Source of the DNA: CAWUKT01 sp963923035
GTDB taxonomy: Bacteria; Bacteroidota; Bacteroidia; J057; JADKCL01
Direction of reading: 5' to 3'
DNA: 64,000 nucleotides
Assembly (NCBI GenBank): GCA_963923035.1
Contig: CAWUKT010000029.1
Location: forward strand, 5,966 to 69,965
Position numbers and translations under genes: made by a program. The notes beneath the pieces were generated by a model. It had not been told where the DNA came from. It worked only from the letters and a program-made list of their open reading frames with translations, and ran no database searches. This document shows, one piece after another, positions 51,827-60,089 of this stretch (within the stretch, counting starts at the first letter, position 1; every line of letters begins with the position of its first letter).

Positions 51827-52753
51827 CTATGCCCGATTCGAATATCCCATCAATTCCTCGATGGACCACGCAATCCCTCCACAGGCCACAATCAGGACGT
51901 TTTCCTCGTCAAATCCCTCCCGGTAGCCATAGGCAAGTGCCGCACCACAAGCCGGCTCGACCACCACATTGAACTCGTACCGAAACTGGCGACAGGCCGC
52001 CACCGCCTCGTCATCGGTCATCACGTAGGACTTCACCTTCGCCTTGAGCCCCTGATCAAAAGCCACCCGCGAGACCTGGCGAGCCCCCAGGCTGGTCGCC
52101 ACCGAATCGATCCGGTCCAGGGTCTGCAAGCTCCCCGCTTGCAACGACGCCTTCATCGAAGCCGCTCCGACAGTCTCCGCCGCCACCACCTGCGTGGTCT
52201 CCAATTTGCCGTGCCGCTCCAAGCCCTTCAAAACCCCCAGCATCAATCCGCCTCCGCCCACTGAGACCACAATCGTCGCGGGAAATTCCTCACCCGATGC
52301 TGCGCAATGCGCCACCAGCTCATCCACCAGGCTGGAATGCCCTTCCCACAACCACGGGTGGTCGAAGGGCGAGACATAAGCTGCCCCTTGTTCTGAGGCC
52401 ATCGCCCGGGCCAATTCGTCGGCGGCATTCCACTGCGCGCCGTGGACCTTGACGGTGGCTCCGAGGCCTTCGATGATCGAACGGGCCCGCAGCGGGGTGC
52501 TCTCCGGCACCACGACCGTTACTTCGGCCCCGTGTTGCTGCCCGGCGTAGGCCAGGGAAATCCCCGCATTGCCGCCGGAAGACGCCACAAAACGGGTTTG
52601 GTTGTCGACGATGCGGGCCTGCCGCACAAAATTGTCCATGCCGCGGATCTTGAAGGATCCGGTGGGTTGGAAGCAATCCATTTTGTAGCGGATGACAGGC
52701 CTATCTCCGCGCAAGCGGGAAGGAATGACGGGAGTGGTATCAAACAGTGGCAT
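51827..52753 (-). CDS. PLP-dependent serine/threonine dehydratase-like enzyme
   Basis: A 308-residue fold-type II PLP enzyme. The Schiff-base Lys35 lies in QPTGSFKIRG; ASSGGNAGISLAYAG binds the substrate carboxylate; SVGGGGLMLGVL is the phosphate-binding glycine loop; and VEPACGAALA follows near residue 270. These match catabolic L-serine/L-threonine dehydratases of the SDS type. It lacks an ACT domain. It starts 2 bases after the small winged-helix-like gene, at the end of an envelope-glycan operon. Confidence 0.87.
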   Translation of the reverse strand: MPLFDTTPVIPSRLRGDRPVIRYKMDCFQPTGSFKIRGMDNFVRQARIVDNQTRFVASSGGNAGISLAYAGQQHGAEVTVVVPESTPLRARSIIEGLGATVKVHGAQWNAADELARAMASEQGAAYVSPFDHPWLWEGHSSLVDELVAHCAASGEEFPATIVVSVGGGGLMLGVLKGLERHGKLETTQVVAAETVGAASMKASLQAGSLQTLDRIDSVATSLGARQVSRVAFDQGLKAKVKSYVMTDDEAVAACRQFRYEFNVVVEPACGAALAYGYREGFDEENVLIVACGGIAWSIEELMGYSNRA

Positions 52754-52755
52754 GT

Positions 52756-53004
52756 TCAGAGGTGATCAAGTCCTTTCGAAGTCGCCTGGTAGTGGAACGC
52801 CCGCATATTGTCGGAATCGTAATAGAAACTTTTGCGGTAGTTTCCATTTTCCCCGTCCATCACCTGCACCATCCGCTGATCGATCAGGTCCTTCAGTTCG
52901 GCGGCAATGACCGGCTCACTGGCATTGACTTCCTCCACGAGCGTCTCAAACGGCTCCACAAAGGTCAATGAATTCAGAATCTCGAGTTGGATGGTATTTG
53001 GCAT
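52756..53004 (-). CDS. Small winged-helix-like hypothetical protein
   Basis: Start taken at the ATG at 53002-53004, which shares a base with the glycosyltransferase stop (TAATG), giving 82 residues. The pattern IQLEILNSLTFVEPFETLVEEVNASEPVIAAELKDLIDQRMVQVMDGENG looks like a winged helix-turn-helix followed by a wing. No ligand domain. It could be a small transcription regulator of this operon. Confidence 0.6.
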   Translation of the reverse strand: MPNTIQLEILNSLTFVEPFETLVEEVNASEPVIAAELKDLIDQRMVQVMDGENGNYRKSFYYDSDNMRAFHYQATSKGLDHL

Positions 53005-54116
53005 TATCGGACGTGTCTTCCCTTCCAGGTATATGATTTTTGGTTGCCGGCCAGTCCAATCCACAGGACATAGGCGATATGGGCCAATTGCTCCGGCAAT
53101 AACCAGATTAATAAGTGCAAATTACCGAAAAATGTTCCTGCGGGAATCAAAATACTGGCTTCGCCGATGATTTTGAGTCCCAGGGCCGCCAGGGCGACGG
53201 GGCGGAATTCGGGGAAGAGAACCGCTCCCAGGGACAGCAGCACAATGCTGACCATCGCCAAATACGATGCGACCAGGGTATAGGTAATCCGCCGCTCCTC
53301 GTACTGGGTGCTTTTGCTGACCCAGCGGATCCGCTGGGCCCGGAAGGCCTGCCAGGTCGGCAGGGCCGCCGTGCGGACGATGGCCGTCCGCGATTTGGCG
53401 AAGCGGACCTCGTGGTCCGTTTCCCGAGCGATCTTGTGCATCAGCAATTCGTCGTCGCCGGAGGCGATGTGGTCGATGCCGGCGAAGCCGCCGACCGCCT
53501 CGAAAACCGAGCGGCGATAGGCCAGATTGGCGCCGTTGCACATGGTCGGGCGGCCGGAGGAAATGCTGCCCGCCCCCACTGCGATCAGGCCCATGAATTC
53601 CAGGGCCTGAAACCGCTGAAAAATCGATTTCCCCGTCAATTGTACCGGTCCGGTGACCATGCCCACATCCGTTCCCATTTCACTCACCATTCCCCGCAAC
53701 CAGTGCTCCCCCATTTCACAATCCCCATCCGTCGTCACAATGATTTCTCCCTTCGTTGCCCCAATCCCCGCCGCTACCGCCGCTTTCTTGTACGCGACCC
53801 CCGACTTTTTTTCCAACGCCATCCATTTGATCCGTGCATTCCCCCTGGCTTTTTCCTCCACCACCTTCCGCGTCCCATCTTCACTGTGATCGTCCACCAC
53901 CACCACCTCAAAATGGGGATAATCCTGCCGCGCCAATGATTCCAGACAAGCCCCAATGTTGTGTTCTTCATTTCGAACCGGCACAATCACCGACACCGAA
54001 GGCCATTCTGTTTTTTCTTTCGCCGGACGCAAACGCCCAAACCACCACGACATCCGCACCAAATAGCCCGCATACCACAGCGGCAAAATCAGCGTCAGCC
54101 ATTCCCAACCGTTCAT
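53004..54116 (-). CDS. Family 2 glycosyltransferase, membrane-bound
   Basis: Start taken at the ATG at 54114-54116 (MNGWEWLTLIL), overlapping the upstream stop by 4 bases; 370 residues. A first membrane helix (about 5-22) precedes the GT2 domain: VIVPVRNEEHNIGACLESL, VVVVDDHSEDGT, TTDGDCEM (DxD metal site), a late GDDE and QRIRW (QxxRW). Two or three more helices lie at the C-terminus. The QxxRW motif suggests a processive or polymer-building enzyme. It acts at the inner membrane in surface glycan assembly. Confidence 0.88.
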   Translation of the reverse strand: MNGWEWLTLILPLWYAGYLVRMSWWFGRLRPAKEKTEWPSVSVIVPVRNEEHNIGACLESLARQDYPHFEVVVVDDHSEDGTRKVVEEKARGNARIKWMALEKKSGVAYKKAAVAAGIGATKGEIIVTTDGDCEMGEHWLRGMVSEMGTDVGMVTGPVQLTGKSIFQRFQALEFMGLIAVGAGSISSGRPTMCNGANLAYRRSVFEAVGGFAGIDHIASGDDELLMHKIARETDHEVRFAKSRTAIVRTAALPTWQAFRAQRIRWVSKSTQYEERRITYTLVASYLAMVSIVLLSLGAVLFPEFRPVALAALGLKIIGEASILIPAGTFFGNLHLLIWLLPEQLAHIAYVLWIGLAGNQKSYTWKGRHVR

Positions 54117-55096
54117 TTCCCTTCCTCCTCCCGTTGCGTCCACCGGATGTCCTGCCACGCCACCACGCCCAGCAAAGTAGGCAGCACGATGTTGATGAGG
54201 TAGATGGCAAAAGTCGCGTGGACAATGCTGCCTTCCGGCGCGCCCAGCACCCCAAACACCGTCACCGCGATGGATTCCCGCACGCCCAATTCGAGGACAC
54301 CCGGCAAGGGCAAGACCGATTTGGCGAGGAAGACCAGGACACAGCCGGTCGCCATCAGCGGCACCGACAGCTCGGGCTCAAAGGCGAGGATCAGGAGAAT
54401 GTATTGGGTGGTGAAAACGGCGTAGCGCAGCGTAGCGAGGAAAAAGACGCGGAGCAAGCGACCGACCTGCAATTGGAGGAGGCCCTCCCGGATCTGCTGG
54501 AGCCAGGTGCGGGAGGAATTGCGGAGCCAATGGGCGGCGCGGTGGGGGAAAAAGAGGAACAGGAAAAACGCCCCGAGGCTGAGGCTTCCGGCCACCAAAA
54601 GCGCCTGGTCCGTGGCTTTTCCAAACAAAGGGTCGGCATTCGTGCCCATGAACCAGGCCAGCACCGCGATGCCCGCCACGAGCGTCACGCCCAGCTGGCA
54701 GATGCGGTCGGCGAAGGTCGCCACCGCCGCTTCGATCCGGTGTCCCACCGGCAAAAACAAAATCCGCCCCGCATAATCCCCAATCCGGTTCGGCGTAAAA
54801 AACCCGGCTGCCATCCCCGCCAGCACCGCTTTCTGGGCCGTCCAGCGCCCCAATTGCGGATATATCGGCCGGATCAACACCCGCCATTTCTCCGCCTCCA
54901 AGCCCAGGTTCGCGCCCACCAAAACCATACCCACGACTGCATAGGGCCAGCCCGAAGCCGCAAAATGCTCCCAAATCGATTGGAGCGAGGCACGGTCTTC
55001 GTAGAGCCGCCAGCCGACATAGGTCAGGGCCATGACCGACACGAAGCCCTGGAGCAGGGCCCGCCACGGAAACGATTGTCGGGGAGCGGTGGTCAT
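54113..55096 (-). CDS. Lysylphosphatidylglycerol synthase TM-domain / flippase-like membrane protein
   Basis: Start taken at the ATG at 55094-55096 (MTTAPRQSFPW); 327 residues with about 8 membrane helices. It matches the LPG_synthase_TM (UPF0104/DUF2156-associated) family: AVVGMVLVGANLGLEAEKWRVLI, AGMAAGFFTPNRIGDYAGRI and a late SVLPLPGVLELGVRESIAV. Such proteins are often next to glycosyltransferases and are proposed to move lipid-linked substrates across the membrane. Coupled to the GT2 gene by a 4-base overlap. Confidence 0.82.
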   Translation of the reverse strand: MTTAPRQSFPWRALLQGFVSVMALTYVGWRLYEDRASLQSIWEHFAASGWPYAVVGMVLVGANLGLEAEKWRVLIRPIYPQLGRWTAQKAVLAGMAAGFFTPNRIGDYAGRILFLPVGHRIEAAVATFADRICQLGVTLVAGIAVLAWFMGTNADPLFGKATDQALLVAGSLSLGAFFLFLFFPHRAAHWLRNSSRTWLQQIREGLLQLQVGRLLRVFFLATLRYAVFTTQYILLILAFEPELSVPLMATGCVLVFLAKSVLPLPGVLELGVRESIAVTVFGVLGAPEGSIVHATFAIYLINIVLPTLLGVVAWQDIRWTQREEEGK

Positions 55097-55136
55097 TTTC
55101 GCGGTGAAAATACACAAATGCCGGGAGAGCAGCCGC

Positions 55137-56159
55137 CTAGGCCGCCCGGTTCCGGTTGCGAACGCGGTCCCGGATGCGGTTGATGGGCTTTTCCACCCCA
55201 AAATGGATGGCCAGGGCCGCCAGGTGGATCGGAATCAAGGTCCAGAAAAACAGGTTCCAATCGCTGCCCATGAAATCGGGCGGCAGGAAAGCGAGGCCCA
55301 GGACGGCGAAGGAATAGTGGATCAGGAAAATCGGATACGAGAGGTCGCCCAGCAATTGGTCGGTGCGGCGCAGCAGGGGCGAAGAAATATGCTTCTTGGG
55401 CCGGATGTCCTTCAGGAAGGCCGTCATCACGAACATGAAGGGCAGGGACGCGTAGATGCTCAGCAAACGACCGCCGCCGTCCATCAGCGGCGTGACCGCA
55501 AAATTGGCGGCGTAGCCCAGACAAGCGCCCACAAAGAGCCATTTCGGCACCTTGAAGCGGTCTTTCTCGAAGTACAGGATACTCCCCAGCGCGAAGGGCA
55601 TCGCCCCGCCGGCCTTGGAGAAATAGATCGTTTCCCAATCCCATTCCCAGACCAGCATCAACGCCAGGGCCCCCACCGACAGCCCGAACCAGGCCCAGGC
55701 CATCCAGCGTTTCCGCGCCAGCAACAGGGCCATCGCGATGTAGAAGAAAAACTCGACGTTCAGGGACCAGGCCGGCGGCACCAACGTCGATTTCCCCGCC
55801 GTATTCGCCCCGACCAGCAGGATGGTCTTCGCAAAAATCTTCAGGTCCGTCATCGGATCTTCCCCGACGACACACGACACGCAAAAATCCGCAGTCTCCT
55901 GGGGAAAGGCATGGAACACCACCCACGCCAACCCAAACGCCACCCAATAGGGCGGAAAAATGCGCAGGAAACGGTTCACCAGAAAGCGTTTCGTCCCCCC
56001 CAACTGGAATCCGTAGGACCGCTGAAGCACATAGGTCATCAGGTAGCCACTGAGCAGGTAAAACGAGAATACCGCAATGGGACCCGTATTCGTAGGGAGA
56101 TCGACAAGGTGGTAGACGACCACAAACAATGCCAGCAGGTAGCGAAGAATTCCGAACAT
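55137..56159 (-). CDS. Family 3 acyltransferase (OafA-like)
   Basis: A 340-residue polytopic acyltransferase with about 10 membrane helices. The family start LRYLLALFVVVYHLVDLPTNTG carries the catalytic His, and FSFYLLSGYLMTYVLQRSY and RFLRIFPPYW follow. It transfers acyl groups to sugars of envelope glycans. It lies 40 bases upstream of the flippase-like gene and is probably the first gene of the operon. Confidence 0.9.
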   Translation of the reverse strand: MFGILRYLLALFVVVYHLVDLPTNTGPIAVFSFYLLSGYLMTYVLQRSYGFQLGGTKRFLVNRFLRIFPPYWVAFGLAWVVFHAFPQETADFCVSCVVGEDPMTDLKIFAKTILLVGANTAGKSTLVPPAWSLNVEFFFYIAMALLLARKRWMAWAWFGLSVGALALMLVWEWDWETIYFSKAGGAMPFALGSILYFEKDRFKVPKWLFVGACLGYAANFAVTPLMDGGGRLLSIYASLPFMFVMTAFLKDIRPKKHISSPLLRRTDQLLGDLSYPIFLIHYSFAVLGLAFLPPDFMGSDWNLFFWTLIPIHLAALAIHFGVEKPINRIRDRVRNRNRAA

Positions 56160-56470
56160 AGGCAGTGGAAAACCCCTAATCTACGGCGGCGGACGCGGCT
56201 GTGCAAGGAGGATGAGGGCGGTCCCGGCTCCTCACGGGCCGGGCGGTCCCTTCGACGTCGCTATCCTCCCCGGATGAGCTCCACAAGTCTTCGGCACCTA
56301 CCGCGGTCGGAGCCCCTCCCACCTCCATTTTTACGTAATTCTACGTAGTCCAAATCCCGATTCCTCCGGTAGATTTTTCCCGCTCAAGTCCTGAACTTTA
56401 TCTCAACGAACAATTCCACCCCAAGCATTTTTTTTACAGACCCCCAATTTATCTAACCACAAACCCTTAC
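56160..56470. other. Divergent intergenic region with palindromic sites
   Basis: No gene seen. TACGTA occurs twice, at 56332-56337 and 56342-56347, separated by ATTC; each 6-mer is itself a palindrome, making a 16-bp symmetrical site. A CCCGGC/GCCGGG hairpin lies at 56223-56243. Promoters for the acyltransferase operon (minus) and the lipoprotein (plus) should lie here. Confidence 0.45.
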
Positions 56471-57109
56471 ATGAAAAGCAAATCAAATATTGTCCAACTA
56501 ACCAGCCTGATGGGCATCTGCGCCCTGCTCCTATTGTTTACCAGCTGCAGGCAAGGCACCGGATTCTCCGGATTGGGCGCGAGTTCCTCCGGAGAATTTC
56601 ATTTTAAAATCGAAGCCGGCCAGGCGACCGGCGTCCACAAGGTGCTCCTGGAAGTTCCCTTCGACCACCGGGCCGAGGTCGACGCCCGCCATGCGGCGGA
56701 CCATCCCGATCTCGAAGGCCTCGAATTTACCGGAGATGACCTCACGAGCGCCCGCGAAAATGGTGGCCACGTTCACCTGATGCGGGTCCAGGACAGCCTG
56801 GAACTGTTTCTCAACAACTATGTGGGACGCATTCAGATCCGCGTGCTGACCGACTATACCCCCGGCACCCTCATCAGCCAGATGGTGCCGCCTTACGACG
56901 CCGACGGGATTTTCATTCCCCTGCCCGTTACGAATGATGACCTTACCGAAACCCTCAGAGATTCGCCTAACTATTTTTTTGAAGTTGAATACGAATTGTT
57001 AAAGAGCCCGGCCTGGGATTGTGACATTGTCCTGCAAAATTCTATCCAGACTTATTACCAGAAAGAGTATGAATTCAAGCAGCGCCGAGGCAAACAGATT
57101 GTAGACTGA
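56471..57109 (+). CDS. Hypothetical lipoprotein
   Basis: A 212-residue product with a lipoprotein signal (LLLLFTSC). The mature part is acidic with short beta segments (GEFHFKIEAGQATGVHKVLLEVPFDH) and a C-terminal basic tail (EYEFKQRRGKQ). Not recognised; no catalytic motif. It converges with the SDR gene, separated by a terminator. Confidence 0.7.
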   Translation: MKSKSNIVQLTSLMGICALLLLFTSCRQGTGFSGLGASSSGEFHFKIEAGQATGVHKVLLEVPFDHRAEVDARHAADHPDLEGLEFTGDDLTSARENGGHVHLMRVQDSLELFLNNYVGRIQIRVLTDYTPGTLISQMVPPYDADGIFIPLPVTNDDLTETLRDSPNYFFEVEYELLKSPAWDCDIVLQNSIQTYYQKEYEFKQRRGKQIVD

Positions 57110-57131
57110 TTTGAAAAACGTTGAGAAAGAG

Positions 57132-57165
57132 CAAAGCCCCGCCGGACAGTTTCCGGGGGGCTTTG
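57132..57165. terminator. Bidirectional terminator between lipoprotein and SDR genes
   Basis: CAAAGCCCC-CCGG pairs with CCGG-GGGGCTTTG with one bulge, flanked by A- and T-rich ends on both strands. Confidence 0.75.
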
Positions 57166-57187
57166 TACTATTTGGGTAGGGCTGAAA

Positions 57188-58075
57188 TCAGCCTTTCTTG
57201 GCCTTGTTGGCGGAGCGGACCTGCTTCTCGATCTCGTCCCAGCTCTCCTGGGGAATGACGTCGAGGCCGGTAAACTGGCCGGCATTGTAGAGCCATTCGC
57301 CGCCGTCGATCGTGATGCAATCCCCGGTGATGTACCCGCTGAAATCGCTGACGAGGTAGGCCGCGAGGTTTGCGAGCTCCTGGTGGTCGCCGACGCGGCG
57401 CAACGGCACCCGGTTGGTGGGATCGGCGATGTGCTCAAATCCTTTAGGGACGAGGCGGTCCCAGGCGCCTTTGGTTGGGAAGGGACCCGGCGCGATGGCG
57501 TTGGCGCGGATGCCGTACTTGGCCCACTCCGCGGCGAGCGAACGGGTCAGGGCGAGGACGCCGCCCTTGCCACAGGCACTCGGCACGACGAAGCCGGACC
57601 CCGTCCATGCGTACGTCGTGACAATATTCAGGAAAGTTCCCTTGATCTCTTCTTTGATCCAGCGCTTGCCGACGGCGAGGGTCACGTAGTAGGTACCCCG
57701 CAGCACTATGTCGACCACGACGTCAAATGCGCGGTGGGAGAGCCGCTCGGTGGGGGACACAAAGTTCCCGGCAGCATTGTTGACAACTATGTCGACCTTG
57801 CCAAACCGCTCCCAGGCGGCATCCAGCATGGCTTCGATGGTCTCGTATTTGCGGACATCGCAGGCAACCGGGAGGACTTCACCGCCGGTGGCTTTTCTGA
57901 GTTCCGACGCCGCGACTTCCAGCTTTTCGGCGTTGCGGCTGGTAATGACCACCTTGGCGCCCAAGGTGAGGAAGTACTGGCTCATGGATTTTCCCAGGCC
58001 CGAACCGCCTCCGGTCACGACGATGACTTTGTCCTGAAGCGCGTCTGCGCGCAGCATTCCTTCTGTATGATTCAT
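57188..58075 (-). CDS. SDR family oxidoreductase, 2,4-dienoyl-CoA-reductase type
   Basis: Start taken at the ATG at 58073-58075, giving 295 residues. VVTGGGSGLGK (19-29) binds NADPH; VNNAAGNF follows. Where classical SDRs have YxxxK, this protein has S-A-C-G-K in VPSACGKGGVLALTRSLAAEW, then NAIAPGPFPTKGAW. Both changes are the usual form of 2,4-dienoyl-CoA reductases, so it probably reduces unsaturated acyl-CoA intermediates in beta-oxidation. Monocistronic. Confidence 0.85.
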   Translation of the reverse strand: MNHTEGMLRADALQDKVIVVTGGGSGLGKSMSQYFLTLGAKVVITSRNAEKLEVAASELRKATGGEVLPVACDVRKYETIEAMLDAAWERFGKVDIVVNNAAGNFVSPTERLSHRAFDVVVDIVLRGTYYVTLAVGKRWIKEEIKGTFLNIVTTYAWTGSGFVVPSACGKGGVLALTRSLAAEWAKYGIRANAIAPGPFPTKGAWDRLVPKGFEHIADPTNRVPLRRVGDHQELANLAAYLVSDFSGYITGDCITIDGGEWLYNAGQFTGLDVIPQESWDEIEKQVRSANKAKKG

Positions 58076-58100
58076 GTGTAATTCAGATTTGCCCCCAAAA

Positions 58101-58262
58101 AACAACAATTTCCACACAACCACCGGAGAGCGCTCCCTTTTCGAGACGTTCGTGGATAAAATAAAATTTTAAACCACTGACATACAGTGATTAAAAATAT
58201 TTATGTGGATAAGTTGCAACTTTTTCCACATCTTCACGTGTAACAGAAAGGTTGGTTCCACA
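58101..58262. other. Candidate replication origin: AT-rich segment with DnaA-box-like sequences
   Basis: TGTGGATAA at 58204-58212 is the exact reverse complement of the DnaA box TTATCCACA. CGTGGATAA (58151-58159) and TTTTCCACA (58222-58230) each differ at one base. Further TCCACA cores lie at 58111-58116 and 58257-58262. Between them are A/T-rich runs (about 58156-58174 and 58189-58205) and an inverted repeat CACTG-ACATA-CAGTG (58175-58189). No dnaA gene is nearby, which does not exclude an origin in this phylum. Confidence 0.45.
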
Positions 58263-58308
58263 CCGTCCTCGTGGTGCCTTCCTGAACCTCGTATTAAAAA
58301 GTAATTTG

Positions 58309-58401
58309 ATGAAACGGATTTGGTTTACACACACCCGCCTCGCGGTCGGGCTGCTGGGATTGGTATGCCTGTTGGCACCCATCAATCCGGTGGTCAATTG
58401 A
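58309..58401 (+). CDS. Possible 30-residue hydrophobic peptide
   Basis: An ATG-started frame of 30 codons encodes MKRIWFTHTRLAVGLLGLVC... followed by LLAPINPVVN, a basic start with a hydrophobic helix. A hairpin and a strong terminator (58500-58530) lie downstream with no other plus-strand gene between, suggesting a short transcript. Coding status is unproven; it could be a leader peptide or part of a small RNA. Confidence 0.3.
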   Translation: MKRIWFTHTRLAVGLLGLVCLLAPINPVVN

Positions 58402-58499
58402 TCCGAGCGATAAGATTAAGTTGAAAATTTCTTCTTAAACACACGCATTGCAATTGGGGGATGGCCCCCCAGCGTTCTTTCCTTTGGCAAAAGACACCG

Positions 58500-58530
58500 G
58501 AGGCTGCTCGACACAAGCAGCCTCTTTTTT
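58500..58530 (+). terminator. Strong terminator downstream of the small peptide frame
   Basis: GAGGCTGCT (58500-58508) pairs perfectly with AGCAGCCTC (58516-58524), followed by TTTTTT. It overlaps the end of the minus-strand cupin gene and may serve both strands, though the T-run favours the plus strand. Confidence 0.8.
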
Positions 58531-59434
58531 ATTGGCCCGATTTCCCTTCTCCCCTCTCGATCTTCAGCGTTCCATTCGTCCGGATATACACCTCGACCGG
58601 CCCGTCTTCACCGGCCGCCAAGGAATGCCGGGCATTGCGCGTGGACCCGAAATAGCTGCCGGGATCCAGCCCCTTGCGCTCCTCCGAAGCAGGCATCTGG
58701 TAACTCAATTCCCCCGAAACGATGATGGCCCGAAAGACCTCGCCCGAGGCCAAGACCTCGGCAGCGACTCCGGCTGGCAGACGGAGCATATAGCCCGTGT
58801 AATCGTTGTTTTCCCACAAAAATGCGAGCTTCACGCCTTGAAGGACGGGATCTGGAGCAATCAATGTTGTCGCGGAGGCATCCAGCCATACGATGTTGCG
58901 GGCGTCGACATTGACGGGCCGCTCACCATTGTCGAAGGCCTCTTCGAGGGGATTGACCAGGTAGGGCCCGGAATCGATTTCGACGTAGCAAATATTTTCC
59001 TCGCCCTGGGCCGAGGTGATATGGGGTTCCCCGGCGGGCTGGGTCCAAAAGGAGCCGGGCGGCATCCACATGTTGGCGGCGTCGGGGTCGTCGTTGTGGA
59101 TTAGGCCCTTGATGACCAGTGCGCGGTAGGTCACGTTGTGGATATGGGGCGGGGATGAAAAGCCATCCACGAATTTGGCGAGGAAGCCAGTGGCAACGGT
59201 GTCCTGGCGATCCCCCCAGACGGTGCCCGCCAGCGGGCTTTTGTCGCCGCGGGCCGGATTGAGTTGCTCCCATTCGATCTCGGAGCTCAACCGGACTTCG
59301 TTCGTGGCGGGTTCTTCCACCTCGAAGACCGGCTCGGCGGGAACCTCCTGCGGCTGCGAACAAGCTGACAGCCAAATAGCCACTGCTAATGCCAGGACCA
59401 CCAAATTCAGGTTCATCTTCATGCTTTGCACCAT
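58529..59434 (-). CDS. DUF4437-like cupin lipoprotein
   Basis: A 301-residue protein; the most likely starts are the ATG at 59434 or 59422. A lipoprotein signal ends in LSAC. Two cupin-like halves are visible (about 60-170 and 175-290): FVDGFSSPPHIHNVTYRALVIKGLIHNDD, with the metal-type HIH, and AEVLASGEVFRAIIVSGELSYQ. DUF4437 proteins are cupins of unknown activity. Divergent from the O-antigen ligase across a long gap. Confidence 0.8.
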   Translation of the reverse strand: MVQSMKMNLNLVVLALAVAIWLSACSQPQEVPAEPVFEVEEPATNEVRLSSEIEWEQLNPARGDKSPLAGTVWGDRQDTVATGFLAKFVDGFSSPPHIHNVTYRALVIKGLIHNDDPDAANMWMPPGSFWTQPAGEPHITSAQGEENICYVEIDSGPYLVNPLEEAFDNGERPVNVDARNIVWLDASATTLIAPDPVLQGVKLAFLWENNDYTGYMLRLPAGVAAEVLASGEVFRAIIVSGELSYQMPASEERKGLDPGSYFGSTRNARHSLAAGEDGPVEVYIRTNGTLKIERGEGKSGQ

Positions 59435-60089
59435 TTATTGTATTGGATCGTCGCCCATTCGGACCTTGTAAAATTCCCTCAATTTCTCCTCCCCGCCAAA
59501 TCGAATGCTGCTGTTCTCAGTCCTCCTTCCTCCCATCTCCCCGAATGGCAACCATTCCTGACCATTTTTTCTCGATTACCTTACTGATAAGCCGAAATTT
59601 TCTACCAAAAGATGCCTCCAACGGAACCAACTACTAGAACATTAGACAGTTTTTGTAGAATGTTCCGTGTCGAAGGCAGGAGATTGGACACTATTCATAG
59701 AACATTGGTTAGGATTTGCAGAATGCCGGATGCAATAACTAGACGCCCGAATGCAATTGCTGGGAGGTTGCATGCAATTCATGGAAGGTCATAGCTTTTT
59801 GGTAGAAAGTCGAAGCAATTGGGGGGAAGGGCGGCTCGGAGGTCGAACAGGAGGACTTTTCCCCAAACCGATGCGGCAAAAGTGCAAAGAAAAAGGGCGC
59901 AAACGGGCCCGCAGATTATTCGGCAGGCAGATTAAATCGACCGCCCAACCGGGCCACCGGTAGAAGCAATTTCTTCAAGAGCAATCAAGGTCAGTGACGC
60001 CAATCGCCTTGCCATCCATTGCCCCGCCCCATTTCCTCTCTTTTCCGAGTCCCCTTCTCCCCACTGCCACATTTTTCTTAATTTGATTC
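59435..60089. other. 655-base intergenic region
   Basis: It contains the 21-base repeat tract (59634-59822) and, from about 59995 to 60085, a pyrimidine-rich leader of the O-antigen ligase gene. Short open frames through the repeat do not look like independent genes. Confidence 0.4.
59634..59822 (+). repeat. Degenerate 21-base tandem repeat, nine units
   Basis: Nine consecutive 21-base units start at 59634, 59655, 59676, 59697, 59718, 59739, 59760, 59781 and 59802. Many begin with (C/G/A)TAGAA or GCAGAA and end in CAATT or GATTT-like bases. In one frame they encode a heptad of the form x-R-x-L-D-x-I for seven units before a stop. The tract resembles the decayed remnant of a heptad-repeat gene. 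Confidence 0.65.

Noticed and set aside
57188..58075. Loss of the catalytic Tyr in the SDR as an inactivation
   Set aside because: The SACGK form with NAIAPGPFPTKGAW is normal for 2,4-dienoyl-CoA reductases.
58191..58397. 68-codon minus-strand frame over the candidate origin
   Set aside because: Crosses DnaA-box-like sequences and an inverted repeat; product has no pattern of a real protein.
59751..59963. 70-codon plus-strand frame after the 21-base repeats
   Set aside because: Runs out of the repeat phase into basic low-complexity sequence; no start signal or conservation evidence.
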